Positions 9,261-17,075 of a stretch of DNA of 38,132 nt are shown here, piece by piece. The notes beneath the pieces are model-generated. The model saw nothing but the letters and a program-made list of their open reading frames with translations. It ran no database searches and was not told where the DNA came from. The stretch comes from Podochytrium sp. JEL0797 (lineage: Eukaryota > Chytridiomycota > Chytridiomycetes > Chytridiales > Chytriomycetaceae), in assembly GCA_027596195.1 (NCBI GenBank), contig JADGJG010000136.1, forward strand, positions 1 through 38,132, given 5' to 3'. Both the position numbers and the translations under genes were made by a program. Within the stretch, counting starts at the first letter, position 1. Every line of letters begins with the position of its first letter.

Positions 9261-9419
9261 ATTGGCTGCTGCATGTTATTGCCGAATTTCGGCAACAACT
9301 CGCCAACCGCGCATTTTTGTGAAATCTGGCCCTCTGATTCTGTGGGTTGCAAGTCCATAGAGTATACTTTAGGTTTCGAGTATTCAAGCCATGAAGAATC
9401 AGGTTCGAGCGGAAATACA
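9261..9419 (+). repeat. direct repeat copy A with hairpin
   Basis: Copy A of a dispersed-type repeat. It begins ATTGGCTGCTGCATGTTATT, then a 7-bp inverted repeat TTGCCGA/TCGGCAA (arms 9279-9285 and 9289-9295, 3-nt loop), and ends near GCGGAAATACA. No coding frame is shared between the copies. Confidence 0.82.
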
Positions 9420-9555
9420 AAATGCCTTTGGCTCGTGAGGAAGTCGGCAAGAGACGGACAGTCGAAGGGCTCATTCTCGCGAATTCTGCATCAAATCAGC
9501 TCCAATAATCATATAACATTTATTTACGCGTTTGATTTGATGAAATCGAGCTTGA

Positions 9556-9704
9556 ATTGGCTGCTGCATGTTATTGCCGACTTTCGGCAACAACCCGCCT
9601 TTTGTGAAATCTGACCCTCTGATACTATGGGACGCAATTCCATAGAGTATATTTTAGGTTTCGAGTATTCAGGCCATGAAGAAGCAAGTTCGAGCAGAAA
9701 TACA
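9556..9704 (+). repeat. direct repeat copy B with hairpin
   Basis: Copy B is the same element about 295 bp downstream, in the same orientation, with a few indels and substitutions. The 7-bp hairpin arms (9574-9580 and 9584-9590) are unchanged while the loop differs (ATT in A, CTT in B). Confidence 0.82.
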
Positions 9705-10058
9705 GCTCGTTGGGATGCCGCCCCTTGAAATCTTCCTCTTCTCCACACCTAACCAAAAAGAGCACCTATATTGCCAATATCGAAAGAAAGAGTGGCGAAC
9801 TCTCGGTGATTTCTGTTCTTCCAAGACGCATATAGTCCGCCCGCAAGGACAACCAGGCGAAGGCAGTCAGTCCAAGACGCCCCCACACCCAACACAGGAA
9901 CCAAGGACTTCCGCCAGCCATCAGTTGCGGCCGCAACATGCACGTTTGCGATGGCAGGGTGCTAATCTGTGATGCAAAGAATGCTGGGTGGAACTCCAAC
10001 ATGACCTCATTCAGACGTTTGCATGGCACAGATGAGCTGCGTGTGATAAGGAGGTTGT

Positions 10059-10204
10059 ATGCGCACCCACACGGGTGAGAATCCTCACCTCTGCGCCGTT
10101 TGCTCCAAAGCCTTCAGGACTACCGGCCACCATGCGACGCATATGCTTACCCACTCAGGTGAAAGGCCTCACCCGTGCTCCGTTTGCTCCAAAGCTTTCA
10201 GGAC
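10059..10204 (+). pseudogene. C2H2 zinc-finger fragment, decayed
   Basis: An open frame encodes a linker MRTHTGE, one complete finger C-x2-C-x12-H-x3-H (CAVCSKAFRT... THMLTH), a second linker SGERPH and half a second finger (CSVCSKAFRT) that then loses its histidines. Two in-frame stops (TGA TAA) lie 9 to 15 nt upstream of the ATG, and I see no intron that restores an N-terminus. The two finger halves are near-identical in DNA, as in tandem zinc-finger arrays. It is best read as a relic of a KRAB-like poly-finger gene or of a mobile element carrying fingers. Confidence 0.6.
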
Positions 10205-10762
10205 TTGCCAACAAACTCAAGGAGCATATGCGACCCCCCTTGCAGTGAGTGGGTGGAGCAAGGAGACAAGACAAGTGGAGGGCACTGGAGAATTTCTATG
10301 ATTTCGCGAGAATATTCACTGTCTTCAAGAGATTCGTATTCTCTCGAGAACGTTGTCACCCGAAAATCACATATCCGAAGCCCCCGGGGGCTCTTGTGTA
10401 GATGCCGCAAGTTGAAGCATGATTGCCTCCCAATTTGAATGCCATCCCACATTCTCAGATGCTGCACAACAGGAGCAAACCAATTCTTGGCAACCTGTGC
10501 ACGATGATAAGCTTGCCTGTCAGTGGAATTTTCGTGTCAAAAACATCAATCATCGGGCCAGCAATTTAGGGTGTTTCTCCAGAAGGCACTATGGATTTTG
10601 GTTCACCGTGCGTCTTAAAAAGGTGTACCACTCATGAAGGAAATTTTTTTTGGGAATCAACCAAGATTGTTGAGACCAACCTTACAAAGTCGACATGAGA
10701 GTGGGGGCTTTTCTGCGGATGGGCCCGGATATTCCCCCATTTGTATAAAAACGAAACGATGA

Positions 10763-10768
10763 TTTATT
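10763..10768 (-). terminator. poly(A) signal AATAAA of SDO1
   Basis: TTTATT on the plus strand (AATAAA on the minus) lies immediately beyond the SDO1 stop at 10772. Confidence 0.5.
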
Positions 10769-10771
10769 ATT

Positions 10772-11623
10772 TCAAAGATTCTCATCCCCATCCGCGATAT
10801 TCTGCACAGTTTGAACCTCCACCTGCCCCCGCCCCCTCGTTTCCGATGACACAAGCTCCACCAACTGCGGATACATCCCGGGATCCACAAAACACAAAAT
10901 CTCATACACATCCCCCGAAAAATCCTCATCCTCCACCTTCGCAATCAAAGGCATCACCTTGTCCTTCAACTTTTTCGAATCCTTCCCCGGCAACACAATC
11001 TTGACACTCATTTGAGCCCGTGCGATCGGAATGATTTGTTTCTCTTGCAATTGTTTGATGACCTCGAGAGCTTGCTGTTTGGCCGATTTGTTGGGGTTCA
11101 CGCTGAAATGGAGTTCGATCATGGATTTTTCGATGATGGTGACGGGGTACGGGCGTTTCGTTTGCGGGTTCACGCATTTTTGGGAGACGATGGAGGCGAT
11201 TTCTTTGGAGACGGTTTCGTTTTGGACGGCGCGTTCTTTTTCGCCGACTTGGAGTTCTCCCTTTTTGAGAATCTGGCAAGAGGGGAGGATGGTTGTAAAG
11301 TGGGAAAGGGAAATAGTGGATCAGCAATGCAGCAGATTAGCCTTCCCCCCAATCCGAGGACTCACCTCCAACAGAATCTTTTCCACATCCTCCGTCTTGA
11401 ACGCCTTTGCAAGATCCTCTTTCGAAGCCATCTGTCCCTTGGACACATTCAAGTACACCGAGTGCGTTTGGAGGACTTCTTCAATGTTGGTTTCGACCTG
11501 GTTTCGCCATTCCTTGACCTTGTTCTTGTAACAGGCGATTTCGAATCGGATGCCGCCCTTCTTGAGTCGCACGATGGAGATATTAGTGAGGCGGTTTTGG
11601 TTCGAGGGGGTGAAGATTTTCAT
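10772..11623 (-). CDS. SDO1: ribosome maturation factor Sdo1/SBDS
   Basis: Two exons are predicted: 11623-11366 and 11272-10772, giving 252 aa, the canonical length. It begins [24 protein letters not shown] and [11 protein letters not shown], the SBDS N-terminal FYSH domain, followed by the central helical domain ([41 protein letters not shown]) and the C-terminal ferredoxin-like domain ([21 protein letters not shown]). Sdo1 with the GTPase Efl1 removes Tif6/eIF6 from pre-60S subunits in the cytoplasm. The start at 11623 is chosen over an in-frame ATG four codons upstream because family members begin M-x-IFTP. It faces the oxidoreductase gene at 11855. Confidence 0.97.
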
Positions 11624-11854
11624 TTTTTTGGGCAAGAAAAAAAAACAAAGAAAAAAACGTTTTTTTCCCCTTTCTCTTTTCCCTTCTGAATCATCCCTTC
11701 TTATGATGTCATTGAATTTATTTGTTATTTCCCGTTCCCACTGTTACCCCCCAAAAAAAGGGCCAATTTTTGGAACAATGGATTTGAAATGCCAAGAAAA
11801 TGAACAAAGGCGGGAGAAAGTTTTGCGCTCTCCATTATTCCCCATAAAACACGA
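11624..11854. promoter_or_regulatory. divergent promoter region between SDO1 and the MDR oxidoreductase
   Basis: A 231-bp gap between divergent ATGs with A and T homopolymer runs near the SDO1 start (11636-11668). No recognised binding motif. Confidence 0.5.
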
Positions 11855-12901
11855 ATGGCGACCACCGACAAACACCACTCTGCCGCAATCGGAGCGTCCC
11901 GCGGCACCCCGTTCGTCGTCCAAACCCGCGCCACCCCCACTCCAGGCCCCAACCAAGTCCTCATCGAAGTCAAAGCCGTGGCTCTGAATCCCGTTGATTA
12001 TATCATGAGAGACTCTGGTTTCCAAGTCAAAAAGTTCCCCGTCGTTCTCGGCTCCGACGTGGGCGGGATCGTTTCCCAAATCGGCAGCGGAGTCACGAGT
12101 TGTCAAGTCGGTGACCGTGTGACTGCCTTTGCCATGTCCTTTGGCGAAGGAGGTGCACCCGATTTTGGAGCCTTCCAACAATTCGTGTTGATCCCCGAGG
12201 ACAACGTGACCGTGTTACCAAAAGAAATGTCATTCAAAGAAGCCGCCATGTTCCCACTAGCGATTTACACCACCGCCGCGGGGTACTTCCACATTCTCAA
12301 CGTTCCCCGTGAAGGGTACAAGCCTGAAGACAAGAAAGCAATGTTGGTGTGGGGCGCTGGTGGAAGCATTGGCACGTTTGCTGTTCAAATGGCGAAGCAG
12401 TTGGGGTTCACGGTGTACGCGACGGCGAGTGCGTCTCATCACGCGTATTTGACGACGCTGGGGGCTCACAAGTGCTTTGATTACAAGGATGTGGGTGTGG
12501 TGGATGCTGTTGTGGCTGCTGTGAAGGCGGATGGGTTTGTTTTGGATAGGGGTTATCTTGCGACAGGTGATGTTTCCCCCATCGCTGCAGCTGTGGGACA
12601 GTTCAACATTCCAGGCGCCAAAATCGCTTCAGCGCCGTTTTCGTTCAAGATGCTCTGGTGGAAAGTGTACAACTGGTCTGGTGTTGCCGTCGAGTTTGTG
12701 ACTGCTCCCGAGGATCTGGAAAAGAGAACCGAGTTTTTCCACTTTGTATACACGGTGTGGTTGAAGGAGAAGCTCGACAAGAAGCTTCTTGTGGCGAGTC
12801 CAAAGATGGAAGAGGTTGCGGGAGGGTTGGGTGGAATTCAGGCAGCGTTGGATAAGTTGAAGGGTGGGGTTAGTGGAATCAAGCTTGTTGTTGAGTTGTG
12901 A
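11855..12901 (+). CDS. zinc-independent MDR-family alcohol dehydrogenase/enoyl reductase-like protein
   Basis: A single-exon gene of 348 aa. The N-terminal GroES-like fold has PGPNQVLIEVKAVALNPVDY and the VLGSDVGGIV and VGDRVTAF motifs. The Rossmann domain follows with WGAGGSIGTFAVQMAKQLG, the NADP(H)-binding glycine motif. The usual catalytic and structural zinc cysteines are absent, which places it with the quinone oxidoreductase / trans-enoyl reductase branch (as in fungal LovC- or ToxD-like proteins) rather than classical ADH. Substrate cannot be told from sequence. No secondary-metabolite synthase is nearby. Unlike almost all its neighbours it has no intron, although 1 kb of coding sequence here normally carries two or more. 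Confidence 0.85.
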   Translation: MATTDKHHSAAIGASRGTPFVVQTRATPTPGPNQVLIEVKAVALNPVDYIMRDSGFQVKKFPVVLGSDVGGIVSQIGSGVTSCQVGDRVTAFAMSFGEGGAPDFGAFQQFVLIPEDNVTVLPKEMSFKEAAMFPLAIYTTAAGYFHILNVPREGYKPEDKKAMLVWGAGGSIGTFAVQMAKQLGFTVYATASASHHAYLTTLGAHKCFDYKDVGVVDAVVAAVKADGFVLDRGYLATGDVSPIAAAVGQFNIPGAKIASAPFSFKMLWWKVYNWSGVAVEFVTAPEDLEKRTEFFHFVYTVWLKEKLDKKLLVASPKMEEVAGGLGGIQAALDKLKGGVSGIKLVVEL

Positions 12902-13239
12902 TCAGAATCGATTCCTTTATTTTTACAATAGTGATTAAAGCCGAGAAATGGAAATGGACTTTAACTTTTTCTTTCTTTGTCGCGCTATGCTGGATGCTGT
13001 AGAAGATGCCGTATTTCGGAAAGGAAGGCGAGGAAGGCTTGCTTCTCAACTTTTCAAACCGGATAAATAAATACACAAAGAACTTTTTTTCTATTGACCC
13101 TTCATCTCATCAAACTTAAATAAGAAAAGGCTTCTCCCCCAAACACACACACACACACACATAAACACATTCACACACACACACACAAAACAAAAAAAGT
13201 CCCGTCCCAAAATTCATCAACCAAAAAAAAAACCATAAA
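12902..13239. other. 3' intergenic region between convergent oxidoreductase and DOT1
   Basis: A/T-rich, containing CA microsatellites; no gene or RNA recognised. Confidence 0.55.
13143..13187. repeat. CA dinucleotide microsatellite, interrupted
   Basis: Two CA runs (about 13143-13161 and 13171-13187) separated by TAAACACATT. Confidence 0.9.
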
Positions 13240-14717
13240 TCAACTCCGCTCCCTCTCGACCCAATGAACAAAATACTTGCCCCCCTCCGCCATCCAACTC
13301 ACCCTATTCTCCCCAAAATAAAACTCCTTCACCCTAAACATGGATTCCAACGCATTCTCGGTCCGCCGCGTGTCGTCGTACCCAGCCCCAAACGGTTTCA
13401 GAGAAATGACCACACATCCTTCTTTGAGGTCCAGGAATTGTTCGAGGATCCGGAAATTGAGTTTCGCGTCAAACGCGTAGTTGTTGACAAAGACCACGTC
13501 GGCGCGGAGGAGGAGGGGGTGGACTCGGGAGTCGTTTAGAAAGTCGCCTGTTTCGTATTCTTTCAGAGGGGGGAGAAAGGAAAAAAAAGCAGAGTAGAAG
13601 GGGACAAATTACCTTGCAAAATCTCCGTCTTTCCATGCCGCACATTATACATGCGACACCGCGACACAAACTCGTCCTGCTGCAAAAACGCCAACCGCGA
13701 CGGATTCTCCATCACCTCAATCCCCACGGACTCACACATCGTCTCCGCCGCCACCTGCAACACCACGTTCCCCGTCCCTGAACCCATATCCACAAACAAA
13801 CTGTCGCGCCCAAAACAACCCGGTTTGATCTTCTCAGCACGTTGAATGAATTCCGAAACGAGTGTGTGTCCGACTTCGCCGTACACGTTGTTGCTGAATC
13901 CTTTGTAGGACTTCAGCGAGTCCACTTCGGGGGCGACGGTGTGTGCGTAGGCTTGGTCGAGAATGTGGTAGATGAGGTCTGTCGGGGATGGGTCCGGGGA
14001 TGGGTGGAAGTTGTTGAGTTTGCGCAGGTGGATCACGTTCGTCATGAGTGAGTTGAATTTCGTGACGGCTTCGACGAGTTCAGGGCATTCTTTGCGGTTG
14101 CAGGCGCGGACGATGGATCGACGGACGCCAGAGGTGTGGTCTCCGAAGGGGGCGGATTCGCGGTCGGTGAGGCAGCAGGTGGCGATGATGGTGGCCTGGT
14201 TTAGGGGGGAGGGGGGGTTGTTTAGACGTTTTTTGAAAATCAGTTTGTTTTGACGGGAGGAACTGGGCCTGTCACGCCAGGCACTTACCGTCTGCTTCAG
14301 ATCATGCAACGGAGCATATTCGTCGTCCTTTTTGGGAATGCACAGTGGATACCGCTCCTTCCCGCCATTCGGGTACTCGAGCGAAACAAACGAAAACTTG
14401 TACCCCCCGTTCGGAACGGCGTTGGACCCTGGAATGCTGCGGTACAGATTCGGTGTTCGGAGCACTGAAAGGAGTGAGTCTGTGTGTGTCTCTTTGGGTT
14501 CGACGGGATCTTGCTCCTCTTCTTCGGGGTCCACTGCTTCCTCGACTGCTGTTGCGACTACGGGTGTTGGTTTGTTCTTGGTGGTGGTGGTGGTGGTTGA
14601 TTGAGTGGAGGATGTGCTGGATCCGTCGCTGTTGGGGAGGTAGACGCAGCGGCAGGGAACTCGCTGTGGTCGGTCGTAGGGCGGTGCGCGGATGCGGTGG
14701 TGTTCGATTGCCACCAT
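13240..14717 (-). CDS. DOT1: histone H3-K79 methyltransferase Dot1
   Basis: Three exons are predicted: 14717-14289, 14195-13613 and 13559-13240, giving 443 aa. Intron 1 has a perfect GTAAGT donor. The DOT1 catalytic fold is complete: NVYGEVGHTL (motif D1-like), VDMGSGTGNVVLQVAAETM (SAM-binding motif I, about residue 277), GIEVMENPSRLA (motif II), ADVVFVNNYAFD (the NNF-type catalytic loop, about residue 361) and VISLKPFG. The N-terminal about 60 residues are low-complexity (Thr- and Glu-rich). It is not a SET-domain enzyme. Dot1 methylates H3K79 on nucleosomes and influences telomeric silencing, transcription and DNA-damage checkpoints. Fungal Dot1 usually has a longer basic N-terminus; this one is short. 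Confidence 0.93.
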
Positions 14718-15003
14718 GACGGGATTTGCAATTGTTTTTTTTTCTCTTTGTTTTGGGGCCTCGGTTCTCCGGCGAGAGCTGGCAAGGCGGGAGGCGGGCG
14801 GGTGGCTTTGGAATCCCGAAGAATGACTTTCTCCCCCACTACTTGTGAATGTTGTGGGGTGAATGGGATATTTCCATTAGAAAAGCCCCAAGTTCAAAAT
14901 TCACTCGTTCGTGATCGTCACAAACACTCGGTTTATTGCCCGTTTCTGCACAATCCGCATGCTCCACCCTCATCCAACATCGACACCCTGCACAACTCTC
15001 CGC
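14718..15003. other. intergenic region upstream of DOT1
   Basis: A 286-bp gap between two leftward genes. A poly-T run (14738-14745) lies about 20 bp from the DOT1 ATG. No RNA gene or conserved element recognised. Confidence 0.45.
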
Positions 15004-15591
15004 TCATGCCAACTCTGCACTCTCCTGCCCTGCCACTGCAGTTTCCGTCCACGTCCTCCTGTCCAAACCCGGCACGACAGGATATCTGTTTCTAAAGAGG
15101 ACGAGGGATTCGTGGCGCACGTTCTCTGGCCACATTTTCGCGACTTCGTCGACAGCACGCCTGAACTCGTCGCGCTCCCAGCGGACCGTTGCTTGTGCGC
15201 TGTCTTCGGCAGAAAGGGCGTCGCACAGGGCAATGGATGCGCTGGCCACGTGGCGCGGCACAGTCCACGGCGCCCACTCGTCGGCGCGTTCCGCCGCGCG
15301 CACCCCAAACACGCCCTTCGCGAGGGCCGCGCGCGGCGCCGTCTTTGCCGCAGAAAAAGGAAGGCTGCGCTGGCCCTTCGCGAGCAGCCGCGGTGCGGGC
15401 GTTGCGAGACGCGCAAGCACCCGCTGCTGCGCTTCCGCTGATCCAAACGACACCACCGCAAACGGAACAACGTGGTCGCGCCGAATAGTCCCGAGCCCAA
15501 CCATCTGCGCGGGTTGTAGCTGGAACTGGCCGGATGTGACAACCTTGCCGCTGATCATGTGTCGGAAGAGGTAGAGGTTGCTGGATGCTGC
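15004..15591 (-). CDS. MHR1: mL67/Mhr1-like mitochondrial protein
   Basis: A single-exon gene of 195 aa. It begins MAASSNLYLFRHMISGKVVTS and continues with RRDHVVPFAVVSFGS, then a basic/alanine-rich middle and a C-terminal block with VRWERDEFRRAV, KMWPENVRHESLV and RNRYPVVPG. This order (an opening Y-x-F-R strand with G.V.YS, then RRD.W.P.AVV.F, then W...WP..V.H) resembles fungal mL67/Mhr1. Mhr1 is both a large mitoribosomal subunit protein and a mediator of mtDNA recombination in yeast. If right, it supports a fungal origin. The match is by pattern only and weaker than others here. GC content and Arg/Ala use are higher than in neighbouring genes, and there are no introns. Confidence 0.5.
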   Translation of the reverse strand, partial: AASSNLYLFRHMISGKVVTSGQFQLQPAQMVGLGTIRRDHVVPFAVVSFGSAEAQQRVLARLATPAPRLLAKGQRSLPFSAAKTAPRAALAKGVFGVRAAERADEWAPWTVPRHVASASIALCDALSAEDSAQATVRWERDEFRRAVDEVAKMWPENVRHESLVLFRNRYPVVPGLDRRTWTETAVAGQESAELA

Positions 15592-15961
15592 CATGCCGAA
15601 GTTTTGCTTTTTTTTGCTCTTGATTTTTGTTGCTTCAAAGAATCCTTTCAATGTTTGAATCTGAGACAGTCAGTTTGACACCCTCCATTTGGAGGCCATC
15701 TCGCAATCTATTTGGAAAAGGAAAATAGCATGTTTTCCCCTCCAATCACATTTAGTCTGTTTCACCATAGAGTGTCTCGATGCATCTCTCCAAGGACTGC
15801 TGCCTGGCCTTCAGTAATAGGGAGTGTTGAAAAAACAGCGTATAACCCTTTAGAAATCAGGAGAAAGTGGTTGAATACATGTCTGAATCCCACCCTACAA
15901 CAAAAAAATATTTCGATATTTATTCGGACTTTTTGAAAACCGCGATCCACTTCCAGCAAAA
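15592..15961. other. intergenic region between mL67-like and U2AF35 genes
   Basis: A 370-bp A/T-rich gap between two leftward genes: mL67 promoter side (A tract 15607-15616) and the U2AF35 3' flank. No ORF or RNA gene recognised. Confidence 0.45.
15919..15924 (-). terminator. poly(A) signal AATAAA of U2AF35
   Basis: TTTATT on plus (AATAAA on minus), 38 nt past the U2AF35 stop. Confidence 0.55.
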
Positions 15962-16941
15962 TCAATATCTTCTGTCTCTGTCGTCCCTCGAGCTTCTAGG
16001 TCTCTCCTCCCTTGAGGAACGGTACGACCTATCATCATCCCGCGACGAGCGGTGCGACCTGTCGTCATCCCTCGATGATCTGTGCCTCTCTCTGCGACGG
16101 TCGTCGTCTCTCTCGCGCGAATCGTCTCTCGAGTCCCCACCACTCGCCCCCTTCAAGAGTTTGATGCTTGCTCGCTGAGAATCTTCGAGGTCGCGTCTCA
16201 GGGTCCGCGACACGGTTTTGAGATGCATAAAGTTGCAGAGGCCTCCACGGTTGCATTCGCCGTTATCGTATTGACGGCAACAGGCTTCGCCGAAATCGGT
16301 GACTGGGGAGAGCTCGGCGTAGACGGGACGGCCTGTGTTTTGGTATGTGAGCTTGGGTATCCGGGGGTGCGAAAAAAAAGGCAACTCACCCGCGTAGAAA
16401 CGGTCATTCAGAGCCTCAACAGCCTTTGCAGCATCTTCTTCGCTTTTGAACATGACGTACACGTTTCCCAGCAGATGGTCGCCAACATTGTCGCAAACCT
16501 GAATTCGTTTTCCGATGAGCTGCGCAATTCGAAAGCACAAAAAACTCACATTCATCTCCTCAATCTCGCCATACTTTGCACACTCAATGTACAGGTCTTC
16601 AAAGAACAGCTCGTAGTGCTCCTGCAACTGCTCCTCGGTCAGGGCGCAGTTGGGTTCGTGGGCAGGGTTTTGGTAAATGTTCGCAATCAGGATGGTCTGC
16701 GAGAAGTTTGGCTTGACGTGCTTGCGCGAACAGCGGTCGCCGTGGCGGCAGGCGCCGATCTTGAAGTAGAAGGAGCAGTTGACTTTGTCCTGGTTGGTTT
16801 TGCGTCAGCGGGTATCCCGGCTACCATCCTGGCACACGGGGGGTGCTTACCTTTTCGGTTCCGTAGATGCTCGCCAAATGGTCTGGGAATACAGATGGGT
16901 AAGTAACTCAGCAAGGGGGGGAGTGTGGACGAACCAGCCAT
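15962..16941 (-). CDS. U2AF1: splicing factor U2AF small subunit (U2AF35)
   Basis: Five exons are predicted, the first two tiny: 16941-16935 (7 nt), 16882-16851 (32 nt), 16789-16550, 16498-16390 and 16332-15962, giving 252 aa. The joined N-terminus reads MADHLASIYGTEKDKVNCSF, matching U2AF35. A CCCH zinc finger (CSFYFKIGACRHGDRC-x3-H), an atypical RRM (NVCDNVGDHLLGNVYVMF; AELSPVTDF) and a second CCCH finger (CCRQYDNGECNRGGLC-x3-H) follow. The tail is an RS-type domain with repeats of RDDDRSHRSS/RDDDRSYRSS. U2AF35 recognises the 3' splice-site AG with U2AF65. The 134-bp gap to the divergent ValRS ATG implies a shared promoter. Confidence 0.96.
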
Positions 16942-17075
16942 TTCGAGTGATAGGAGTTTTTTTTTTTGGTTTTCTTCTCCACAAGCGAGTCAAAGTGTTT
17001 CTGTTTGCTCGAAGAATCGCAACCACACGACCGCCACTTTCAAGACTATTTGGCACACTTCCCACGAAACGCACC
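16942..17075. promoter_or_regulatory. shared divergent promoter of U2AF35 and ValRS
   Basis: 134 bp between the two ATGs, with a T tract (16956-16968). The plus-strand frame upstream of the ValRS ATG is open through this whole region, which matters for the possible N-terminal extension at 17001-17075. Confidence 0.6.
17001..17075 (+). other. possible non-AUG-initiated mitochondrial targeting extension of ValRS
   Basis: In frame with the ValRS ATG, a CTG at 17001 (or GTG at 16995) is followed by 24 codons with five Arg and one Lys, many Ser/Thr/Leu and no acidic residue (FARRIATTRPPLSRLFGTLP and TKRT). That is a textbook presequence composition. No AUG lies in the stretch, so translation would need a near-cognate start. 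Inference only. Confidence 0.4.

Larger units (their letters stand above)
9095..10771. other. gene-poor region with repeats and a zinc-finger relic
   Basis: This is the largest gap in the window. It contains the 3' end of the cardiolipin synthase gene, two direct repeat copies with hairpins (9261-9419 and 9556-9704), a decayed C2H2 zinc-finger segment (about 10059-10204), and the 3' flank of SDO1. ORFs such as 9676-9972 show no recognisable family and no splice-consistent extension. No tRNA-like A/B boxes or other RNA genes were seen. Confidence 0.6.

Noticed and set aside
9371..9412. GGTTCGA-like B box suggesting a tRNA gene
   Set aside because: No matching A box at the right distance and no cloverleaf; the sequence belongs to the direct repeat.
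9676..9972. ORF of 98 codons in the gene-poor region
   Set aside because: It overlaps the end of repeat copy B, has no recognisable motif, and no splice signals connect it to anything; likely chance.
10304..10346. Imperfect inverted repeat GAGAATA/TATTCTC
   Set aside because: Short arms and no second copy in the window; not enough to call an element.
16779..17075. Full-length upstream ValRS extension back to 16779
   Set aside because: Most of it overlaps U2AF35 exons and introns on the other strand and is not presequence-like; only the final about 25 codons look meaningful.
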